DNA from: CAZPQV01 sp964588705
GTDB taxonomy: Bacteria; Bacteroidota; Bacteroidia; Flavobacteriales; Weeksellaceae
Direction: 5' to 3'
NCBI GenBank assembly: GCA_964588705.1
Contig: CAZPQV010000002.1
Coordinates: 1 to 64,000 of the forward strand
DNA: 64,000 nt
Shown here: in pieces, positions 58,417-64,000 of the stretch
Position numbering within the stretch: the stretch's first letter is position 1
How the letters are laid out: each line of letters opens with the position of its first letter
Position numbers and translations under genes: made by a program
The notes under the pieces: generated by a model
The model's database searches: none
Seen by the model: only the letters and a program-made list of their open reading frames with translations
What the model was told of the DNA's origin: nothing

Positions 58417-59421
58417 TCAAGGGGCTTGTATTTTAGCAAGAATTCTTCCTACGATTTCCTCTGCCGTAATTTCTTCGGCTTCTGCTTCAAAGCTTAAACC
58501 AATTCTATGGCGAAGAACATCTTTTGCAATAGCTTTTACATCTTCAGGAATTACAAATGCACGGTTATTGAGGAATGCATAGGCTCTTGACGCAATCGCA
58601 AGGTTGATGGATGCTCTCGGCGATGCCCCGAAACTGATATAGTTTTTCAGTTCCGACATCCCGTATTTCTCCGGATAACGCGTTGCAAAAACCATATCGA
58701 GAATATACTTTTCAATTTTTTCATCCAAATAAATCTGATTGATCAGTTCTTTGGCTTCCACCACATTTTGAAGGGAAATCACCGGTTTTATCTGCGGCTG
58801 ATGCGAAGTTGAAACCATTCTCATCACTTTTCTTTCGTCCTCAAATTCAGGATAATCGATTTTACATTTCAGCATAAAACGGTCGCTCTGTGCTTCCGGA
58901 AGCAAATAAGTCCCTTCCTGATCAATCGGGTTTTGCGTGGCAAGCACCAAAAACGGTTTTGGAAGTGGCATCGTTTCATCGCCGATGGTTACCTGTTTTT
59001 CCTGCATCGCTTCCAGCAATGCCGACTGAACTTTCGACGGCGCACGGTTAATCTCATCTGCCAATACAAAATTGGCGAAGATTGGACCTTTTTTTATTGA
59101 GAAATCATTCTCTTTAATATTATAAATCTGAGTTCCGACAACATCGGCCGGAAGCAAATCTGGCGTAAACTGAATACGCGAAAAATCTCCGTGTACGGCA
59201 TCTGCAAGCGACTTAATTGCAAGTGTTTTTGCCAGTCCCGGAACACCTTCCAAAAGCACGTGTCCATTTCCCAAAAGACCGATCAGCAAACGGTCTATCA
59301 TATACTCCTGTCCGATAATGGCTTTATTGATTTCCTGTTTCAGAAGCGTAAAGAAATAATTCTGTTCTCTTACTTTTTCGTTCAGCTGTCGTATATCTTC
59401 CGCCTGATGTAATTCTGACAT
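58417..59421 (-). CDS. MoxR family AAA+ ATPase
   Basis: 334 residues. Walker A GHVLLEGVPGLAKTLAIKSL, Walker B FVLADEINRAPSKVQSALLE, sensor LVLATQNPIDQEGTYLLPEA and FGASPRASINLAIASRAYAF. MoxR ATPases act as chaperones that load metal or assemble VWA-protein complexes. First gene of the Bat operon. I did not find an exact -7 box in the preceding 60 bases. Confidence 0.96.
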   Translation of the reverse strand: MSELHQAEDIRQLNEKVREQNYFFTLLKQEINKAIIGQEYMIDRLLIGLLGNGHVLLEGVPGLAKTLAIKSLADAVHGDFSRIQFTPDLLPADVVGTQIYNIKENDFSIKKGPIFANFVLADEINRAPSKVQSALLEAMQEKQVTIGDETMPLPKPFLVLATQNPIDQEGTYLLPEAQSDRFMLKCKIDYPEFEDERKVMRMVSTSHQPQIKPVISLQNVVEAKELINQIYLDEKIEKYILDMVFATRYPEKYGMSELKNYISFGASPRASINLAIASRAYAFLNNRAFVIPEDVKAIAKDVLRHRIGLSFEAEAEEITAEEIVGRILAKIQAP

Positions 59422-59667
59422 AGTTTTATTTTAAAATAATTGGTAAAATTGCGATAAATACAAGCACTAATCAACATAATTGATGCCAAGATTAAGTTAA
59501 AGTTTGTTAAAAAGAAAGTTGTGGAGCACTCAAAGCACGAAGTTTATAAATCAAATTATCAGAACTGAATGAAAAAATTGAATGAAACTTCTTGTTTTTC
59601 AGAAATTTAAAAACCTGATCTGAATTTTATATATCTGTTTTGTGGAAGTCAGCTAACTCTCCGTCTC

Positions 59668-59698
59668 TTGTCATTTTCAATTAATTAGACTACTTTTG
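59668..59698 (+). promoter_or_regulatory. Promoter of the dinB-rlmB pair
   Basis: TTG at 59668-59670, 20-nt spacer, TACTTTTG at 59691-59698, then 20 nt to the ATG. The rest of the 297-base gap 59422-59718 shows no gene. Confidence 0.7.
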
Positions 59699-59718
59699 AG
59701 GATTAAAACCATCTAAAA

Positions 59719-60189
59719 ATGAATTATCATTTTCAGGCTCATAGACAAGTCAGAAAGAACCTTTTGGAAATCCTGCAAAACACTTCTCTTGAAGAACTGA
59801 TGCTCATTCCGGACGGTTTCAATAATAATATTTACTGGAATATCGCTCACTCAGTTGCAACCCAGCAGCTGCTGCATTATTACCTTAGCGGAAATCCTTT
59901 CAGAATCGATAAATATTGGATAGAAACCTACAAAAAAGGGACACTTCCAAATCTGAATGTAGCACAGTCTGAAGTTGAAGATCTTGCTTTTTTGCTTACT
60001 GAAACTTCTAAAATTCTGATGAAAGATTTCGACGCCGATTTCTTTTCAGATTACACACCTTATACCACAAGTTTTGGACTGGATTTGAAAGGCATTCAGG
60101 ATGCAATTATCTTTAACAATATGCACGAAAGCCTGCATTACGGATATGCGATAGCACAAAAAAGAGCAATTCTTGGCGAAAAATTTTAA
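59719..60189 (+). CDS. DinB superfamily protein
   Basis: 156 residues forming a four-helix bundle. Candidate metal His residues: MNYHFQAHRQVRKNLLEILQ, NNIYWNIAHSVATQQLLHYY and NNMHESLHYGYAIAQ. DinB/YfiT-like proteins are metal-dependent thiol transferases in several bacteria; substrate here unknown. The next gene starts 4 nt later. Confidence 0.88.
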   Translation: MNYHFQAHRQVRKNLLEILQNTSLEELMLIPDGFNNNIYWNIAHSVATQQLLHYYLSGNPFRIDKYWIETYKKGTLPNLNVAQSEVEDLAFLLTETSKILMKDFDADFFSDYTPYTTSFGLDLKGIQDAIIFNNMHESLHYGYAIAQKRAILGEKF

Positions 60190-60193
60190 TTAA

Positions 60194-60946
60194 ATGAGAG
60201 AAGAAAGAAAAGACGATTTCATATTTGGATTACGTCCTGTAATTGAGGCGATTGAAGCCGGAAAAACCATCGATAAAATTTTTGTTCAGAATGCACTTCA
60301 GGGACCGATTTATGCTGAACTGAAAACCATTTTAGCAAAACATAAAATCCGCCCGAACTACGTTCCTGTAGAGAAACTCAACCGTTTTACGAGAAAAAAC
60401 CATCAGGGCGTTGTTGCATTTATTTCGGACGTTCCGTTTCATAAAATTGAAGATATTTTACCGCAAATTTTTGAAGAAGGTAAAACGCCGTTTCTACTGA
60501 TTCTTGACCGTTTGACGGATGTTAGAAACTTTGGGGCAATTTGCAGAACTGCAGAATGTGTTGGTATTGATGCCGTTATCCTTCCGGAAAAAGGCGCTGC
60601 TCCTTTGAATTCGGATGCTATAAAAACTTCGGCCGGCGCGATTTACAATTTAAAAATCTGTAAAGAAAAAAATCTTGCGCATACTGTTGATTTCCTGCAA
60701 CAAAGCGGCGTACAAGTTTTTGCGGCTACCGAAAAGGCGCAGAAGTTGATATATGATGTCGATTTCACAGAACCTTGTGCACTTGTTATGGGTAACGAAG
60801 AAACCGGAATTTCGAAAGAAGTCCTGCATCATTCCGACGAAAAAATTAAACTTCCGATTGAAGGAAAAACGCAGTCGCTTAACGTTTCGGTTGCCTGTGG
60901 CGCAATACTTTACGAAGCATTGAGACAAAAATTAATAAAATCTTAA
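60194..60946 (+). CDS. rlmB: SpoU/TrmH family 23S rRNA 2'-O-methyltransferase
   Basis: 250 residues. N-terminal L30e-like substrate domain (DFIFGLRPVIEAIEAGKTID), then the knotted SPOUT domain: RLTDVRNFGAICRTAECVGI, CALVMGNEETGISKEVLHHS and the knot region LPIEGKTQSLNVSVACGAIL. Methylates a ribose in 23S rRNA (Gm2251 in E. coli RlmB). Co-transcribed with the DinB gene. Confidence 0.94.
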   Translation: MREERKDDFIFGLRPVIEAIEAGKTIDKIFVQNALQGPIYAELKTILAKHKIRPNYVPVEKLNRFTRKNHQGVVAFISDVPFHKIEDILPQIFEEGKTPFLLILDRLTDVRNFGAICRTAECVGIDAVILPEKGAAPLNSDAIKTSAGAIYNLKICKEKNLAHTVDFLQQSGVQVFAATEKAQKLIYDVDFTEPCALVMGNEETGISKEVLHHSDEKIKLPIEGKTQSLNVSVACGAILYEALRQKLIKS

Positions 60947-61005
60947 TCCCTTTTGAAACAATCAGGGAATTATCATCACATATTACACATAAAAATTAAA
61001 ATTTA

Positions 61006-62070
61006 ATGAAAAAATTAACCGCTTTAGCGATATTATCAATAGCATTAGTTGCCTGTAAAAAGGACACCAAAACGGTCACTAAAATAGATCCGGAAACCGG
61101 AAAAGAAATTACTGTCGAAGTACCTGCAACCGATTCGACAACAGTAGAAAACAGTGCAGCAACCATCGTGGAAGGCCCTGCAATACAGGAAAACAACGGT
61201 CTTTACACGCAAAGTTTTAAACTGGAGAAGGGACAAACCTATCCGCTTACAACGCATCAGAAAAACGTTCAGACGATGACGGGACCTGATGGAAAATCAA
61301 TGACAGGAACAAGTCAGTCGACCGATGAAATGACTTTTACGGTAAACGATTATAAAGACGGTGTTTACGATATCACGATTAATCTTTTAGGAAAAAGCAA
61401 TTCGCAAACCGCAAACGGACAAACCGTTTCTGTAAGCACCAGTTCTGGAGAACCGAAGGATGAAAACCTGAAAATGATGTGGAAAATAAACAAAGCATTA
61501 GTTGGAAACAAACTTCAAATGAAAATGAAATCCAACGGTGAAGTTGCTTCTATAAAAGGTTTTGAACCAATTTACACTAAGGTTTCCACAGCGGCGTCGA
61601 GCATGATTAAAGATGCTACACAAAGAGATGAATTTGTAAAAGGTTTCAAGGAGAGTTTTAATGAAAATACCATTAAAGAGCAGTTCACCAAAAACCTTTT
61701 GATTCTTCCGAAAGCAGGTGCAAAAGTTGGTCAGAAATGGACCGAAACTGAAAATGCAAGTCCGGACGGAAGCGTAAAACTTACCACAACTTATACGTTA
61801 ACAAGTGTAGAAAATGGAGTTGCAAAAATTGCAGTTTCAGGAGGAATTCCAAAGAAAACGGATAAGCAAACGCAAGAAGGTGTTACAAGATCTCTGACTT
61901 CAGAACTTTCACAAAACGGTACAGTGACTTTAGACCAAAATACCGGTTGGATTAAAAATCAGACGGTAACCGTAAAATCGAACCAAACCGAAACACTTTC
62001 CGACGGAAAACAAAGTCAGTCCGTGAAAAGCTCTTCTACGGCGACAGTAACTGTAAACCCTCAAAAATAA
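61006..62070 (+). CDS. DUF6263 family lipoprotein
   Basis: 354 residues. Lipoprotein signal MKKLTALAILSIALVACKKD, then a Thr/Ser/Glu-rich linker and the domain YTQSFKLEKGQTYPLTTHQK, VNDYKDGVYDITINLLGKSN, ASIKGFEPIYTKVSTAASSM and a C-terminal LDQNTGWIKNQTVTVKSNQT. This matches the DUF6263 description; function unknown. Starts 59 nt after rlmB. Confidence 0.85.
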   Translation: MKKLTALAILSIALVACKKDTKTVTKIDPETGKEITVEVPATDSTTVENSAATIVEGPAIQENNGLYTQSFKLEKGQTYPLTTHQKNVQTMTGPDGKSMTGTSQSTDEMTFTVNDYKDGVYDITINLLGKSNSQTANGQTVSVSTSSGEPKDENLKMMWKINKALVGNKLQMKMKSNGEVASIKGFEPIYTKVSTAASSMIKDATQRDEFVKGFKESFNENTIKEQFTKNLLILPKAGAKVGQKWTETENASPDGSVKLTTTYTLTSVENGVAKIAVSGGIPKKTDKQTQEGVTRSLTSELSQNGTVTLDQNTGWIKNQTVTVKSNQTETLSDGKQSQSVKSSSTATVTVNPQK

Positions 62071-62079
62071 TCAGCAGAA

Positions 62080-62295
62080 ATGAAATTCATATTGCTCACC
62101 ATACTTTCGGCAATTATCTTTTTCTTCGTATGGAATACTCTGAAACGGATATTCTTTACCACTTTTTATCAGTTTCCAAAACCTGAAAACAGAGAAAAGC
62201 ATAACAGAGATAATAGCATCGACCAAAAAGTAAAATGGGATGCAGAAACCGTTGAATACGAAGAAGTAAAAGAACCAAAGAATGGCGAAAAATAG
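62080..62295 (+). CDS. DUF4834 family small membrane protein
   Basis: 71 residues. One N-terminal membrane helix (FILLTILSAIIFFFVWNTL), then KRIFFTTFYQFPKPENREKH and an acidic tail WDAETVEYEEVKEPKNGEK. Fits the DUF4834 family of Bacteroidota. Overlaps the following YfhO-like gene by 14 nt. Confidence 0.85.
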   Translation: MKFILLTILSAIIFFFVWNTLKRIFFTTFYQFPKPENREKHNRDNSIDQKVKWDAETVEYEEVKEPKNGEK

Positions 62296-64000
62296 AAATA
62301 TCATTTATGTTGGGCTTTGCCTGTTATTTTTTGTTTTATTGGCGATCGTTTATGCCAATCCCGTGCTTTCCGGCAAATCATTAATTCAGCCGGATATCGT
62401 TCATTACAAAGGTGGTGCTAAAGAACTGCTCGATTACCGTGCGCAAAATCCTGATGAAACTTACTGGAGCAATGCCATGTTTGGCGGAATGCCAACTTAT
62501 CACACCGGTTCGCAGTTTCGCGGCGATCTCATCAAAAAAGTGGATGATATCTTGATGTTTCTGCCAAAACCGGCCAATTATCTTTTCCTACTTTTTGCCG
62601 GATTTTTTCTTTTAGGAATTGTTGCAACACGAAACTGGAAATACGCTTTGCTTGGCGCAACCTTCTTTGGACTTTCGACATATTTCTATATCATTATTTC
62701 GGCAGGACATAACGGGAAAGTTCATACAATTGCATATTTTGCACCGCTTTTAGCAGGGATTTTATTGGTTTTTATTCGAAAAAAATATATTCTTGGGTTT
62801 ATCGTTACTGCCCTGTTTATGGGATTGCAGATATCAGCGAACCATCCGCAGATGACCTATTATCTGTTTATTGCGCTCGCATTTTTATTCTTATCTGAAT
62901 TAATTCGTGCCATACAGAAAAAAACACCTTGGAACCATTTTCTTATTTCCTCCGGAGTTTTGGCTTTAGCATTCGTCATTGGAGTTGGAATGAATTCGCA
63001 AAGACTTCTTGCCAATGCAGAATACGTGAAAGAAACCACGAGAGGAAAACAAATCCTGAACAACGACGGACATTCTTCCGAAAAATCCGGATTAGACAGA
63101 GAAAGTATCACTGCCTGGAGTTACGGTAAACTAGAAACTTTAAATCTTTTCATCCCAAGATTAATGGGAGGCGGAAGCCAGGAAGAAGGTTCTGACAGGA
63201 TGATGGCTGACGTCCAGCAATTGGTGCAGGACAACGTACAGTCGCAACAGGAAATGGACAGGATTTCTAAAGGATTCAGTTCGCTCACATATTGGGGAGA
63301 TCAGCCTGGAACTTCAGGACCGGCATATCAGGGAGCAGTAGTTATATTTTTAGCAATTCTCGGATTTTTCTTTGCGTGGAAAAAATACCGTTACTGGATT
63401 TTGGGAGCTTCCGTACTTACTATTCTTTTGGCTTGGGGACACAATTTTGCTCCACTAACGAATTTCTTTATTGATGTCGTACCGCTTTATAACAAGTTCA
63501 GAGCGCCGTCTTCAATTCTTGTTGTCGTAGAACTACTGTTCCCATTGATTGCTATTTTGGGACTTTACCGTTTCTACAACGATGATAAACTGACGGCAGA
63601 TTACAAAAAGAAAATCCTTACATACGTTACCACTTCAGTTGCTGGATTATTATTAATTCTTTTGGTTTTTGGAAAAGGACTTTTAGGTTTCCATACCGCC
63701 ACTGAAAAGCAATATCTTCCACCATATTTATTGGATTATCTTACCGGAGAACGATTCTCCATGTTCAGAACCGATGCCATTCTTGCTTTAGTTTATATAT
63801 TGATTACTGCTGCGGTATTGTGGTTCAGTATGAACAGAAAGCTTTCTCATAACGTCTCATTAATCATCATTGGTATCGTAAGTTTATTCGATTTATGGTC
63901 GGTAAATCAGCGCTATCTGAACAGCGGAAATTATGTTGAAAAATCATTTGCAGATAATCCTTTCCTTACTGAAAGTTCAGATTTCTTAAGCGGAAAAGCA
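62282..64000 (+). CDS. YfhO-type polytopic membrane protein, 3' truncated
   Basis: ATG 62282; the frame is open to the window edge (573 codons seen). Begins with a hydrophobic helix (IIYVGLCLLFFVLLAIVYAN) followed by NPVLSGKSLIQPDIVHYKGG and WSNAMFGGMPTYHTGSQFRG, then many hydrophobic helices. Typical blocks are AGHNGKVHTIAYFAPLLAGI, QISANHPQMTYYLFIALAFL, NLFIPRLMGGGSQEEGSD and FVPLY-like VVPLYNKFRAPSSILVVVEL. This is the YfhO membrane-protein family, linked in Firmicutes to glycosylation of lipoteichoic acid; the role in Bacteroidota is unknown. Confidence 0.9.
   Translation, partial: MAKNRNIIYVGLCLLFFVLLAIVYANPVLSGKSLIQPDIVHYKGGAKELLDYRAQNPDETYWSNAMFGGMPTYHTGSQFRGDLIKKVDDILMFLPKPANYLFLLFAGFFLLGIVATRNWKYALLGATFFGLSTYFYIIISAGHNGKVHTIAYFAPLLAGILLVFIRKKYILGFIVTALFMGLQISANHPQMTYYLFIALAFLFLSELIRAIQKKTPWNHFLISSGVLALAFVIGVGMNSQRLLANAEYVKETTRGKQILNNDGHSSEKSGLDRESITAWSYGKLETLNLFIPRLMGGGSQEEGSDRMMADVQQLVQDNVQSQQEMDRISKGFSSLTYWGDQPGTSGPAYQGAVVIFLAILGFFFAWKKYRYWILGASVLTILLAWGHNFAPLTNFFIDVVPLYNKFRAPSSILVVVELLFPLIAILGLYRFYNDDKLTADYKKKILTYVTTSVAGLLLILLVFGKGLLGFHTATEKQYLPPYLLDYLTGERFSMFRTDAILALVYILITAAVLWFSMNRKLSHNVSLIIIGIVSLFDLWSVNQRYLNSGNYVEKSFADNPFLTESSDFLSGKA

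Noticed and set aside
1..64000. TAA recoded as an amino acid
   Set aside because: Suggested by four in-frame TAA codons, but TAA is the normal stop of many intact genes here, so recoding is untenable.

Overview
The window reads as chromosome from a flavobacterium of the Weeksellaceae (Chryseobacterium / Kaistella / Epilithonimonas type). It is AT-rich. Starts lack a consistent Shine-Dalgarno but often have a Bacteroidota -7 box (TAnnTTTG) upstream. The gene set fits the group: an S46 dipeptidyl-peptidase, a TonB-dependent receptor paired with a beta-propeller phytase, a Bat (BatABCD/MoxR) operon, MutS2 without an Smr domain, a YfhO-type membrane protein, and many lipoproteins with a KK(L/I)...C lipobox. 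I saw no rRNA, tRNA, CRISPR array, prophage or intact insertion sequence. The genus is inferred from family content, not from a marker gene.

Layout. 1-3.7 kb: end of a DPP11-type peptidase, then a decaying patch (a small secreted-protein pseudogene, an intact alpha/beta hydrolase, a gutted M28 peptidase). 4-17.6 kb: hydrolase, UbiB-like kinase, M13 peptidase, CinA, lipocalin, Dps, dienelactone hydrolase, lipoyl synthase, ECF sigma factor, TyrRS and acyl desaturase. 18-25 kb: esterase, Lrp regulator divergent from a Cys/Met-metabolism PLP enzyme, a broken esterase, purE, an EamA transporter, a CBS protein and purK. 25-33.5 kb: mevalonate diphosphate decarboxylase, acyl-CoA ligase, epimerase, phytase and TonB receptor. 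33.6-43 kb: an MscS-pdxJ-hydrolase operon, ung, mutS2, an HD phosphohydrolase and TraB. 43.2-45.6 kb: a sulfur operon (sulfide:quinone reductase-like, TusE/DsrC-like, DsrE-like). 45.6-48 kb: PadR plus a HAAS-PspC membrane protein, then a separate unit encoding a 20-residue amphipathic peptide. 48-50 kb: acyltransferase, thioesterase and isochorismate synthase (menaquinone branch). 50-59.5 kb: MarC and the Bat operon, with a RhuM-Fic cassette fitted between two of its genes. 59.7-64 kb: DinB, an rRNA methyltransferase, DUF6263, DUF4834 and a truncated YfhO protein.

The most unusual features are: (1) arrays of 6-7 nt units that begin at, or contain, the stop codon of the gene they follow, one of which lies in frame inside mvaD and another of which supplies the C-terminus of an epimerase; (2) a complete tiny transcription unit (promoter, 20-codon ORF, terminator) at 47.87-48.04 kb; (3) a RhuM-Fic cassette with one in-frame TAA fitted into the Bat operon; (4) several genes whose -7 box ends only 4-8 nt before the start codon, which predicts leaderless or nearly leaderless mRNAs; (5) palindromic operator candidates upstream of the sulfur operon and between purE and the EamA gene.
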